Assembly: GCA_016285245.1 (NCBI GenBank)
Contig: JAEEQH010000018.1
Coordinates: 1 to 57,650 of the forward strand
Direction: 5' to 3'
DNA: 57,650 bases
From: Prevotella sp.
Lineage (GTDB): Bacteria > Bacteroidota > Bacteroidia > Bacteroidales > Bacteroidaceae
Below the pieces are notes generated by a model. It had not been told where the DNA came from, did not search any database, and saw only the letters and a list, made by a program, of their open reading frames with translations. This document shows, one piece after another, positions 1 to 7,894 of the stretch. Made by a program: the position numbers and the translations under genes. Numbering within the stretch: the first letter of the stretch is position 1; the number at the start of each line of letters is the position of its first letter.

Positions 1-1
1 C

Positions 2-271
2 AACAACACGCTGAAGCATACGGGTGTAGCCCGCACGCTCCTCGCCTGCCGCGCCTACTTCCAGTTCTCTGACGAGAGTGCCGCTGCGCGACAGATCACC
101 CTCAACTTCGGCGATGACGAGACCACGAGAATCATAGAATTGAAGAATTCAAGAATTGAAGAATTGAAGTCTGAAGACGGGTGGTACACGGTCGACGGCG
201 TGAAGCTTGACAAGCAGCCCACACGCAAGGGTCTCTACATCCATCATGGACGCAAGGTCGTGATTAAGTGA
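2..271 (+). CDS. C-terminal end of a secreted/surface protein (5' truncated by window edge)
   Basis: The frame is open from base 2 to the TGA at 269-271 and gives 89 residues. The end, KGLYIHHGRKVVIK, matches the C-terminal tail found on many Prevotella surface and exported proteins (short hydrophobic and basic strand after a VDGVKLDKQP-type linker). That tail is thought to belong to a secretion or anchoring domain. Residues 42-53 (IELKNSRIEELK) are encoded by an AATTGAAG-type low-complexity repeat that elsewhere in the window is intergenic, so this piece may be a recent insertion. The rest of the protein lies outside the window, and its function cannot be told. Confidence 0.7.
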   Translation, partial: NNTLKHTGVARTLLACRAYFQFSDESAAARQITLNFGDDETTRIIELKNSRIEELKSEDGWYTVDGVKLDKQPTRKGLYIHHGRKVVIK

Positions 272-280
272 GTGAAGTGA

Positions 281-326
281 GAGCTCGCTCGCACTTCCAA
301 GCGTGAACGAGCTCGAGCTTTAGCTC
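281..326. repeat. Inverted repeat behind the partial surface-protein gene
   Basis: GAGCTCG at 281-287 pairs with CGAGCTC at 308-314, and a further GAGCTTTAGCTC follows. It lies 10 bases after the stop codon. It could fold in RNA as a hairpin, but no clear T-tract follows, so a terminator role is uncertain. Confidence 0.4.
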
Positions 327-374
327 AAAACTGTAATAAAGTGATTCAACGACCGAAAGAAAAAGAAGAGAAAG

Positions 375-584
375 ATGAAAAAGAGAATATATGTGAAGCC
401 TGAGACACTGGCAATAGAGATTGCCCTGCAGCAGATGATTGCCGGCAGCGGCAACAAGCAGCTCGGCGAGGGTATCGTCCAGACACAGACACCGGACAAC
501 ACGCCCGCCGATCCCCTGAATCCGGACTACGAGCCGAACCGCGGACGTCAGGCACAGGACTGGGACGACGAGGACGAGGAGTAA
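375..584 (+). CDS. Small leader-like protein, 69 aa, function unknown
   Basis: The protein starts MKKRIYVKPETLAIE, continues through an amphipathic stretch to LQQMIAGSG, and ends in a Pro/Asn/Asp-rich, strongly acidic tail (WDDEDEE). Small Bacteroidales proteins with this plan (MKK-x-Y-x-x-P, then about 15 residues, then a small-residue GSG step, then a variable acidic part) are common and unnamed. The N-terminal part looks like a leader followed by a cleavable site, but no maturation gene is adjacent. It sits 103 bases after the surface-protein fragment and 92 bases before a lipoprotein gene on the same strand. A purine-rich stretch (GAAAGAAAAAGAAGAGAAAG) precedes the ATG. The gene call is fairly sure; the role is not known. 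Confidence 0.65.
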   Translation: MKKRIYVKPETLAIEIALQQMIAGSGNKQLGEGIVQTQTPDNTPADPLNPDYEPNRGRQAQDWDDEDEE

Positions 585-676
585 CGTGCATATTCGGAAG
601 AGGGTAGGGGGATGACGGATGAGGAATTGTAATGACGCCAAGTATAATGATTAGCTATTGTAGAATGCATATCCAG

Positions 677-1807
677 ATGAAGAAGCTCATATTAATGGCT
701 ACGGTTGCCATGATGGCTACCATGACGATGACATCGTGTAGTAATGATGACGATGACATTGTAGTAGCGCCGACTCCTGAAGAGCAGGTGGTGCTGAACT
801 GCGCGAAGCCCGACTTTCTGAAGGCGGGCGACAGGGTGGCAATGATATCGCCCTCGTACTTTACGCCGATGGAAACCATTGAGGATGCAGCCGACGTGCT
901 CCGCTCATGGGGCTTTGAACCCGTCATCGGCCCCAATGTTGACAAGGTGCTGGACGGTAAAATAGGGGGAACGGTGGAAGAGCGCGTGAGTGATATCCGC
1001 TGGGCTTTGAGTGACCCAAGTATCAAGGCCATCCTCTGCAATCGCGGCGGCTATGGCACTATCCAACTCATAGACCAACTTCCTTTCGACGAAGTGAAAG
1101 CGGCTCGGAAGTGGATTGTCGGTTACAGCGACATCTCCACCATTCACGGGTTCTGGAGCCGTGCCGGAGTGATGAGCATCCTCGGCACCATGAGTACCAC
1201 GCTGGCCAAGGGCGGTACCGACAAGACTTGTACGATGATGCGCGACCTGTTGTTGGGCAAAGTCCCCAGTTATGAGGTTCCTGCACATCAGCAGAACATC
1301 CTGGGCCAGGCCAGTGGCGTGCTCGTTGGCGGCAATCTCTGTACCTTCGCGCCCAACATCGGCTCTCGCGCCGATGCCACCAAAGCTAACGACCTGATTC
1401 TCTTCGTGGAAGAAATCGGTGAGAATATGCGCAATATCGACCGTCAGATGCGCCTTTTGAAAATGAACGGCGTGTTCAACCGTTGCAAGGGCGTCATTCT
1501 CGGTGATTTCATCAGCTGCGGCACGGAGTTCACAGACGAAAACGGCAAGGTCATAAGTATTGAAGCCATGCTCCACGACCTGTTGGCTGAGTATCACATT
1601 CCTGTGCTCTGTGGATTTCCCACTGGTCACGGCGACGTCAACCTGCCATTGGTGATGGGTGCCCCGGTTACCATTGACGTGCGCTCAGATGGAGCAACCC
1701 TACAATTTAACATCGACGGTGATCAGCAGACTGTCAATACCGCCACTATCAACGCAACACCCACACCAGCAGCAACTCGTATGTGGCTGGCAGGAAAGAT
1801 TGAATAA
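677..1807 (+). CDS. LD-carboxypeptidase family lipoprotein (peptidase S66)
   Basis: The family removes the terminal D-alanine from muropeptide tetrapeptides during murein recycling. I place the start at 677 because MKKLILMATVAMMATMTMTSC is then a proper lipoprotein signal ending in a lipobox (TMTSC); an in-frame ATG at 632 would add 15 residues before it. Family landmarks are visible: CNRGGYGT, then GYSDIST with the expected nucleophilic serine, LFVEEIGENMRNIDRQM with the expected glutamate, and GFPTGHGD with the expected histidine. All three catalytic positions are therefore kept. Most characterised members are cytoplasmic, so an outer-membrane or periplasmic lipid-anchored form is a little unusual and may act on external or periplasmic murein fragments. 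Confidence 0.85.
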   Translation: MKKLILMATVAMMATMTMTSCSNDDDDIVVAPTPEEQVVLNCAKPDFLKAGDRVAMISPSYFTPMETIEDAADVLRSWGFEPVIGPNVDKVLDGKIGGTVEERVSDIRWALSDPSIKAILCNRGGYGTIQLIDQLPFDEVKAARKWIVGYSDISTIHGFWSRAGVMSILGTMSTTLAKGGTDKTCTMMRDLLLGKVPSYEVPAHQQNILGQASGVLVGGNLCTFAPNIGSRADATKANDLILFVEEIGENMRNIDRQMRLLKMNGVFNRCKGVILGDFISCGTEFTDENGKVISIEAMLHDLLAEYHIPVLCGFPTGHGDVNLPLVMGAPVTIDVRSDGATLQFNIDGDQQTVNTATINATPTPAATRMWLAGKIE

Positions 1808-1930
1808 GATGAAAAGAATTGCAGGAATTTCACATAATCGGCATTATGATAAATAGTGAAAATAAATAATTCAAGTTTCGCATGTTTCACAAGCTCACTT
1901 GTCTTGGGGCAAGGAGCAAGGAGCAAGAGT

Positions 1931-3337
1931 TTAGAAGACGAAGGATTCGAGCCAGAGTACAAAGAAACCTACGGCGAGACCTAGAAGGACTTTCGGTGTA
2001 AGATTCTTCAAGTACCAGCCCAGACGGACGTGTTCCATCTTCATCAAGGCCAATCCACTGGTGGAACCAACGCTAAGAAGACAACCTCCGACAGCTGTAG
2101 CAAATGCAATGAGAGACCAATACGTACCATTCTGTGTGTAGTTACGCAGATAGTCGCTGTCAGCCCAACGGTCGAGACCAGAGTTTTCGACGACTGGATA
2201 AAGCGAGATATTGGTAATAGCTATGGTGAATGTGTCGACGACGGCGCTGAGCAGTCCGGAGAGAATTCCTACAATCCAGACATTGTGGACATTGTAATCG
2301 ATCCAGGCTGAGATGTCGCCGAGAACGCCAGTCTCGGTCATCACGCCCATGCCGAGCATGATACCCATGACGAACAACATCTGCTGAATGGTACCGTACT
2401 CGATGGATCGTGGCACACGACGAGCGGCCATCTGGTCGGACTCATTGAGACGTCGGTTGAAGGCTTCGTTGACTACCCACAGCACGCTGAGTACGCACAG
2501 CGCGCCGAGGAATGGTGAGAGGTTCGTCAGATTGTGGAACGTCGGTGTAAACCACAGTCCGCCAATGCCGACAAAGAGCATGACAAGGCGTTGCCAGCGG
2601 TTTAGGTTCGTGTCGTCGCCACGATACGGTGGTGCTGTCCACTCAACATCTAGTCTACCAGGTAATTGTCTGCTAATAAGTAGTGTAGGTATAATCCATG
2701 CAAGTGTAGCTGGAAGAAATAGCCTCATGGAAAAACGTGTGGCTGTAACGGCGCCGTCGCCCCAGAGCACCAGTCCTGTTGGGTCGCCGATGACGGTGAA
2801 ACAGCCGCCGCAATTGGCCGCCAAAACGATGGACGCGCCGACAAGCATCCGTTGTGCGCGGCTGCGTACAATCTGGTGCATCATAACGAGCATCATGGCG
2901 GTGGTGGTGAGGTTGTCGAGGTTGGCCGAAATGAGGAACGTGGCCAGCGACAGGGTCCAGAGGACGCGCTTCGAGTTGCGCGTGTGTATCCACTCTTGTA
3001 TGAAGTCGAAGCAGCCGTTGTTCTCGAGGATTTCGATGATAGACATCGTGGCCAGGAGGAACATAACAATGCTGGCGGCACGCCCCACGTACCAGAGGAA
3101 TACGTTGTCGTAGATATAGGCCTTGACGGCATGGCTCGACGGCGATTGTCCGCTGAGGAACTCGGCGTACTCGTGAGGGTGCTGAGACATGACGAAGTCG
3201 GAGCCCCAGCAGATGTATACCACCCACCCTACTGTTCCGATGAACATGGCGATGGCAGCCTTGTTGACACCCGTCATGTGACCGGTGGCAATCAGCAGGT
3301 AGCCCAGAATCAGCAATATAATAATCAGTAGTGTCAT
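1931..3337 (-). CDS. nhaD: NhaD-type Na+/H+ antiporter
   Basis: A 468-residue inner-membrane protein with about a dozen hydrophobic segments, starting directly with a membrane helix. Conserved patches fit the NhaD/ArsB-like ion transporter superfamily, for example SANLDNLTTTAMM, AANCGGCFTVIGDPTGL and SAVVDTFTIAI. NhaD proteins exchange Na+ or Li+ for protons and control sodium and pH balance. The gene begins 33 bases after the stop of the histidine kinase gene on the same strand, separated only by a TTTCTCAA-type repeat, so the two are probably co-transcribed. It converges with the LD-carboxypeptidase gene. Confidence 0.88.
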   Translation of the reverse strand: MTLLIIILLILGYLLIATGHMTGVNKAAIAMFIGTVGWVVYICWGSDFVMSQHPHEYAEFLSGQSPSSHAVKAYIYDNVFLWYVGRAASIVMFLLATMSIIEILENNGCFDFIQEWIHTRNSKRVLWTLSLATFLISANLDNLTTTAMMLVMMHQIVRSRAQRMLVGASIVLAANCGGCFTVIGDPTGLVLWGDGAVTATRFSMRLFLPATLAWIIPTLLISRQLPGRLDVEWTAPPYRGDDTNLNRWQRLVMLFVGIGGLWFTPTFHNLTNLSPFLGALCVLSVLWVVNEAFNRRLNESDQMAARRVPRSIEYGTIQQMLFVMGIMLGMGVMTETGVLGDISAWIDYNVHNVWIVGILSGLLSAVVDTFTIAITNISLYPVVENSGLDRWADSDYLRNYTQNGTYWSLIAFATAVGGCLLSVGSTSGLALMKMEHVRLGWYLKNLTPKVLLGLAVGFFVLWLESFVF

Positions 3338-3370
3338 CTCAATTTCTCAGTTTCTCAATTTCTCAATCTC

Positions 3371-4924
3371 TCAATACTTCACCTCCCTCGGTGCCCAGAA
3401 CCAGACGACGGTGCCTCCATCTGCTGGAGACTCGGCACCCATCTTGCCACCGGTACGCTCGATGATAGCCTTACAGATGCTTAGTCCTAGTCCGGGAACC
3501 TTATCCTGGACATATGTCTGCTTCTCGGACAGGAGGCTGAAGATGTTCTCTTTCAACTCAGCCGGCAGTCCTTTGCCGGTGTCGCGAACCTCGACGTAGA
3601 ACCCCTGCTGCATAGAGCCGTAACGTAGGGTCACCTGACCTTCGGGGGTGTTCTCAACGGCATTGCTGAGCAAATGCATCACGATGTAACGCAGCAGGTT
3701 GGCGTCAAGCACCACACGGCCGCCATGACCCTCGACACGGAGTGAGAGACCGTCGGGCAGCGTGGGACGGATGGACTCGGCATACTCCTCCATTACCTCG
3801 CGAAGACGGACCTCGCTGCGCTGGAACAACTGGTCCTTGCCCTCGATGTTTGATAATTCTAGGAGCTCCTCAATGAAGTGGAGCAGCTGCTGGCCGTTCT
3901 CGTTAATGAGCTTCAACAGATTCTGACGGTCCTCATCCGTCATCGTCTTGCCCTCCTGACTGAGAACATCGCTGAAGCCGATAACAGCATTCAGGGGCGT
4001 ACGGAGGGCGTGGCTGACATTGCCGAGGAAAATGCTTTTCAGACGTTCAGAACGCTGGGCGCGCTCTACCTCAAGACGTAGGCGCCGTTGGTAGCGGTGC
4101 TGCTGGACGATGATGACAATGAGGAACGCGATGACCAGTGCCGCCAGCAGGTACCACACCCACGCGGGTATCTCGAAGTCGCCGAACGAAGTGATGCTGC
4201 TGCCATAGATGCTTCGGATGACACCCTCCTCCTCCATCTTGTCAAGTTCGCGGTTAATGCGCTCTATGAGTTGACGGTCGTGGCTCACGTAACAGTATTC
4301 GCGCGGCATAAGCGTCAGGTCCTCGCAACGCAGGTTCTTCAGGCCGTTCGCCTCGATATGGTATCGTGACTGGTAGCGGAAGCAGATGACAGCATCGTAA
4401 TGGCCCATGGAGAGATTCCTGATGGCTTTCGACAGGTCAGTAATAACGTGGAGATGGGCACCTGCCTTTGTCAGGGTGTCGGTAACGGGGCGCGAACTCA
4501 TGTAGGCAATCTCCTTGCCCGCCAAGTTGCGCACGTCAAAACGCCGGCCGCTATCATTGGTACGGTATATGATCTGGTAGTAGAGTCGGAAGACGGCACG
4601 GGAGTAGTTCGTCATATCCTGACGGTAAGGGGAGAATACCATCATACCGAGGTCTACCCTACCCTTGAGCACATCGTCGGAAATATTCTCCCAGGTATTC
4701 GGCTTATATATATAAGGTATGTCCAAACGCCGCATCAGCTCACGCGTGAACTCGATGTCGTAGCCGTGAGGAACACCCTCGGAGTCAAGAAACTCCATAG
4801 GCGGGTAGTCTGCATCGATGCCGAATAGCAGGGGGCGTTCCTTGCTGTAGCCCAATACGTCGGCCCTTGCCGTAGTGGTAAAGGCGAGCATCCAGAGGAC
4901 TGTCAACAGTAGGCAGCGTATCAT
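3371..4924 (-). CDS. Histidine kinase with periplasmic solute-binding sensor domain
   Basis: Order of parts: signal peptide (1-21), a family-3 solute-binding domain (about 32-245, starting FGIDADYPPMEF and containing GRVDLGMMVFSPYR), one membrane helix (about 254-273), a short linker, then a HisKA domain with the phospho-acceptor His305 in SHALRTPLN. The ATPase domain has an N box (LLSNAVENT, about 419-427), DTGKGL (448-453) and PGLGLS (477-482), so it looks active. There is no receiver domain and no response regulator next to it. The binding domain resembles amino-acid or polar-solute binding proteins, so it likely senses a small periplasmic ligand. The next gene is nhaD, 33 bases away, which may point to ionic or osmotic control. 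Confidence 0.88.
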   Translation of the reverse strand: MIRCLLLTVLWMLAFTTTARADVLGYSKERPLLFGIDADYPPMEFLDSEGVPHGYDIEFTRELMRRLDIPYIYKPNTWENISDDVLKGRVDLGMMVFSPYRQDMTNYSRAVFRLYYQIIYRTNDSGRRFDVRNLAGKEIAYMSSRPVTDTLTKAGAHLHVITDLSKAIRNLSMGHYDAVICFRYQSRYHIEANGLKNLRCEDLTLMPREYCYVSHDRQLIERINRELDKMEEEGVIRSIYGSSITSFGDFEIPAWVWYLLAALVIAFLIVIIVQQHRYQRRLRLEVERAQRSERLKSIFLGNVSHALRTPLNAVIGFSDVLSQEGKTMTDEDRQNLLKLINENGQQLLHFIEELLELSNIEGKDQLFQRSEVRLREVMEEYAESIRPTLPDGLSLRVEGHGGRVVLDANLLRYIVMHLLSNAVENTPEGQVTLRYGSMQQGFYVEVRDTGKGLPAELKENIFSLLSEKQTYVQDKVPGLGLSICKAIIERTGGKMGAESPADGGTVVWFWAPREVKY

Positions 4925-4954
4925 AGCTTCAGAGGTTTATAGCTCGTTCGGCGA

Positions 4955-4986
4955 CAAAGATACTTCAAAAATACCGATTTTCCAAA
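4955..4986 (-). promoter_or_regulatory. Bacteroidetes-type promoter of the histidine kinase gene
   Basis: On the minus strand, TATCTTTG (4962-4955) is preceded by TTTG (4986-4983) with a 20-base spacer. This matches the -33/-7 consensus TTTG...TAnnTTTG and lies 30 bases before the start codon. Confidence 0.7.
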
Positions 4987-5002
4987 TATTTTCTCGAAAA
5001 AA

Positions 5003-5629
5003 TCACTCCCTACCCTCTTCTTCCTTCAGCGTGGGCAGCGAGATATGGTAGCGGATGGCCAGAAAACGGATGATACAGGTGGTCAGGAATGACGCCGCGA
5101 CGGTTAGTTCCAATGGTGCGCCGAGCCAGTCGGTGAGCCAGTAAACTAGTCCGCCAAGGACACAGGCCATGGCGTAGATCTCACGTCGGAAGATGACAGG
5201 CTCGTTGTTCAGCAGCACATCGCGGATGACACCTCCTGCAGAGCCGGTGATGCATCCCATGATGATGGCCACCCAGAACGGTTGTCCGAAGGCGAGGGAC
5301 TTCTGTAGGCCAGCGATGGTGAAGAGTGCTAGTCCCAAAGTGTCGAAGAACAGCCAGGCGTTCTTCAGCGGTTCCATCCATCGACCGAAGAAAGCCACCG
5401 TCAGCAGCGCCACGGCGGTACAGACCATGTAGATAGGCGTTGTCATCCAGAACGGTGTCGTCGACAACATCACGTCGCGGATGGTTCCGCCGCCGATGGC
5501 CACGGCGATGCCGCAGACATAGCCGCCAAACCAGTCATAGTGCTTCGCGGCAGCATGACGGATACCCGATATGGCGAAGGCAAATGTTCCCAGCAGCTCG
5601 ATGATATTGAAAATAATATCCTGTTTCAT
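5003..5629 (-). CDS. TRIC/YicG-type cation channel family membrane protein
   Basis: 208 residues with about seven hydrophobic segments. The two family signatures are present: GGGTIRDVML in the first half and GGVIRDVLLNN in the second, the expected internal duplication of the UPF0126/TRIC fold. Prokaryotic homologues form trimeric monovalent-cation channels; physiological roles in bacteria are not well established. The gene follows rarA by 25 bases on the same strand and is probably read from the rarA promoter. The tail is short and charged (KEEEGRE). Confidence 0.85.
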   Translation of the reverse strand: MKQDIIFNIIELLGTFAFAISGIRHAAAKHYDWFGGYVCGIAVAIGGGTIRDVMLSTTPFWMTTPIYMVCTAVALLTVAFFGRWMEPLKNAWLFFDTLGLALFTIAGLQKSLAFGQPFWVAIIMGCITGSAGGVIRDVLLNNEPVIFRREIYAMACVLGGLVYWLTDWLGAPLELTVAASFLTTCIIRFLAIRYHISLPTLKEEEGRE

Positions 5630-5654
5630 TCCTCTAAGATTCTGATTGTCATGG

Positions 5655-6941
5655 CTATTCCTTGTCTTTTTTCTCGGAATAGCGGTCGCCCCAGTAGTTT
5701 ACCATCCGCTCGTAGAGCTTCTCCTCGGCCGGTGAGTGCTGTGCCAGCCAGAGACGCTCGCTCTGAAGACCGTCAGGCAGATACTGCTGTGGTGTGAAGT
5801 GCCCAGGATAGTCGTGTGGGTACTTGTAGCCGTCATGGTAGCCTAGTTCCTTCATCAGCTGTGTGGGGGCGTTGCGCAGAGGTAGCGGAACGGGCTGGTT
5901 ACCCGTCTGCCGTACCAGCGCGAGAGCTGCATCGACACCGAGATAGGCAGAGTTGCTCTTCGGCGAGGTGGCCAAGTAGACCGTCGCCTCGGCCAGGGGT
6001 ATGCGTCCTTCTGGCCATCCGATTTTGTTCACAGCGTCGAAAGCGGCATTGGCCAGCAGCAGCGCGTTGGGGTTCGCCAAGCCGATGTCCTCGGCTGCCG
6101 AGATGACCAGCCGTCGGGCGATGAATAGAGGATCCTCGCCACCTTCTATCATCCGTGCCAGCCAGTAGAGTGCCGCGTCAGGGTCGCTGCCGCGAATAGA
6201 CTTGATGTATGCCGAGATGATGTCGTAGTGCATCTCGCCGTCCTTGTCGTAGGCCAGCGGATTCTGTTGAAGACGTTTCTCTACGAGTGCGTCTGTTATG
6301 ATGACTTCATCCTGTTCAGACTCAACGACTAACTCTAAGATGTTCAAGAGTTTACGTGCATCGCCTCCACTAAAGCGTAAGAGCGCTCCGGTCTCGCGCA
6401 ACTCGATGTGACGCTCCTTTAGAAACACGTCCGTCGTCACAGCTCGGTGAAGCAGCTGCAGCAGGTCGTCCTTCTCTAGAGACTTCAGCACATAGAGCTG
6501 ACAGCGCGACAGCAGCGGACGGATGACCTCGAAAGAGGGATTCTCTGTCGTGGCGCCAATCAGCGTCACCACACCACGTTCCACAGCCCCGAGCAGCGAG
6601 TCCTGCTGGGACTTTGAGAAACGATGGATCTCGTCAATGAACAGGATTGGCGACGCCTCGTTGAAGAACCGGCCCTTCTGGGCCTTCTCAATCACCTCGC
6701 GGACGTCCTTGACGCCACTCGTCACAGCTGACAGCGTATAGAACGGTGTCTCCATGCGGTTAGCAATAATCTGCGCCAGCGTCGTCTTGCCCACTCCCGG
6801 CGGACCCCATAATATAAATGAGGTGATGCGTCCGGAGTCAATCATACGGCGCAGGACGGCCCCTTCGCCTACCAGGTGCTGCTGTCCTATGTAGTCGTCG
6901 AGCGTCCGGGGACGCAGTCGCTCTGCCAACGGTTGTGCCAT
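5655..6941 (-). CDS. rarA: Replication-associated recombination protein RarA (MgsA), AAA+ ATPase
   Basis: RarA acts at stalled replication forks and resembles clamp-loader ATPases. The sequence has MAQPLAERLRPRTLDDYIGQ at the start, Walker A GPPGVGKTTLA, Walker B LFIDEIHRFSK, sensor-1 GATTENPSFE, an arginine-finger region LLSRCQ, and the C-terminal MgsA tetramerisation region with LYWLARMIEGGEDP and the family end PDDLQ/ERLW-like helix. I chose the start at 6941 because a longer in-frame start at 6980 would lie upstream of the promoter -7 element at 6951-6958. With this start the transcript is almost leaderless. Confidence 0.92.
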   Translation of the reverse strand: MAQPLAERLRPRTLDDYIGQQHLVGEGAVLRRMIDSGRITSFILWGPPGVGKTTLAQIIANRMETPFYTLSAVTSGVKDVREVIEKAQKGRFFNEASPILFIDEIHRFSKSQQDSLLGAVERGVVTLIGATTENPSFEVIRPLLSRCQLYVLKSLEKDDLLQLLHRAVTTDVFLKERHIELRETGALLRFSGGDARKLLNILELVVESEQDEVIITDALVEKRLQQNPLAYDKDGEMHYDIISAYIKSIRGSDPDAALYWLARMIEGGEDPLFIARRLVISAAEDIGLANPNALLLANAAFDAVNKIGWPEGRIPLAEATVYLATSPKSNSAYLGVDAALALVRQTGNQPVPLPLRNAPTQLMKELGYHDGYKYPHDYPGHFTPQQYLPDGLQSERLWLAQHSPAEEKLYERMVNYWGDRYSEKKDKE

Positions 6942-6950
6942 AATTGTGCG

Positions 6951-6981
6951 CAAAGGTACGGTAATTTGCGCAAAATACAAA
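6951..6981 (-). promoter_or_regulatory. Promoter of rarA, with almost no leader
   Basis: Minus-strand TACCTTTG (6958-6951) with TTTG (6981-6978) 19 bases upstream. The A of the rarA ATG is only 10 bases past the -7 element, so the untranslated leader should be about 3-5 bases. Confidence 0.65.
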
Positions 6982-6999
6982 AAATATTAACCAAAAAAC

Positions 7000-7030
7000 T
7001 TGTGAATAATAAATAAAGTCGTTACATTTG
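7000..7030 (+). promoter_or_regulatory. Promoter of the acidic protein gene and probably yidC
   Basis: TACATTTG at 7023-7030 with TTG at 7000-7002, spacer 20 bases. It is followed by a leader of about 23 bases to the ATG at 7060. It diverges from the rarA promoter. Confidence 0.65.
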
Positions 7031-7059
7031 CACTCTGAAACAATAAACATCGCAATAAT

Positions 7060-7857
7060 ATGGCTAATAAAACCGACAACAAGACATTGATGAACTTGAA
7101 GGCGCTCACGAAAAGCAGCGTCTGGGATGTCAACGAAAACGACATCTTCAGGATGTGGGAGGTCGCCGAGAAAGACTCGGAAGTTCATGAGAATACCCGT
7201 CACTTCGTAGAGATCATACGCAGCGCTTTCACCATTGAGGAGATTGGCGCCGACGGGCCCGAAGCCGTCAAGAAGAAGTACGAGAAACTAGGATATAAGG
7301 TTAGCGAGGTAAAACTCGACGAGAACAAGAAAGTGATATGGGCCCTGAAGAAGAAACCCATTGCACGCGTCACCGACCTCACCTACGAGAATATCCGCCA
7401 CATCTCGGCAGCGAAGCTCATCGAGGTGCTTGACCGTAACTTCGGTGGCGGTTGGGACTCCATCTCACAGAGTATCAAGGACATCATCGAGAGCGGCTTC
7501 GACATCTCAACGACCACACTCCCCAAGGACCGTCTTCACAAGAAGGGCGGAATGTACGAGAAGAAGGTGGCCGACGGCTTCGAGGTGCTCGAGGTGTCGA
7601 AAGGCACCTGGGTGGAGGCCATCTTCGCCAAGGTGAAGCCCATCGCCGAGAAACCGCGTATGCAGTTCAGCAGCCACGATGAGGACGAAGACGAAATCCC
7701 CGAGGACACCTATAACAAGCCCGACGAGGACGATGTAGAGATTGACGATCCCGATGACGACGAGATTACCGAGGATAACTACTCGACGATGATGGACCTT
7801 GGCGGCGAAGACCCCGACGAGGAAGCTGCCGGCCTGGCAGATTACGGAGACGAATAA
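7060..7857 (+). CDS. Protein of unknown function with acidic C-terminal tail
   Basis: 265 residues without signal peptide or membrane segment, so cytoplasmic. The first roughly 200 residues are mixed alpha/beta and lysine-rich. From about residue 205 the chain becomes a low-complexity acidic tail with a repeated pattern (EIPEDTYN, later EITEDNYS) and ends ADYGDE. I do not recognise a named family. The gene has its own promoter and lies 37 bases before yidC on the same strand, so the two are likely co-transcribed. An acidic tail of this type often means binding to a basic partner such as a DNA- or ribosome-associated protein, but that is only inference. Confidence 0.75.
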   Translation: MANKTDNKTLMNLKALTKSSVWDVNENDIFRMWEVAEKDSEVHENTRHFVEIIRSAFTIEEIGADGPEAVKKKYEKLGYKVSEVKLDENKKVIWALKKKPIARVTDLTYENIRHISAAKLIEVLDRNFGGGWDSISQSIKDIIESGFDISTTTLPKDRLHKKGGMYEKKVADGFEVLEVSKGTWVEAIFAKVKPIAEKPRMQFSSHDEDEDEIPEDTYNKPDEDDVEIDDPDDDEITEDNYSTMMDLGGEDPDEEAAGLADYGDE

Positions 7858-7894
7858 AGCCCCGCAGATTATAGAGAAGCATAATTAAACAACG

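Noticed and set aside
7060..7857. RNA polymerase delta-like subunit because of the acidic tail
   Set aside because: The N-terminal part does not show the delta winged-helix pattern, so only the tail is similar.
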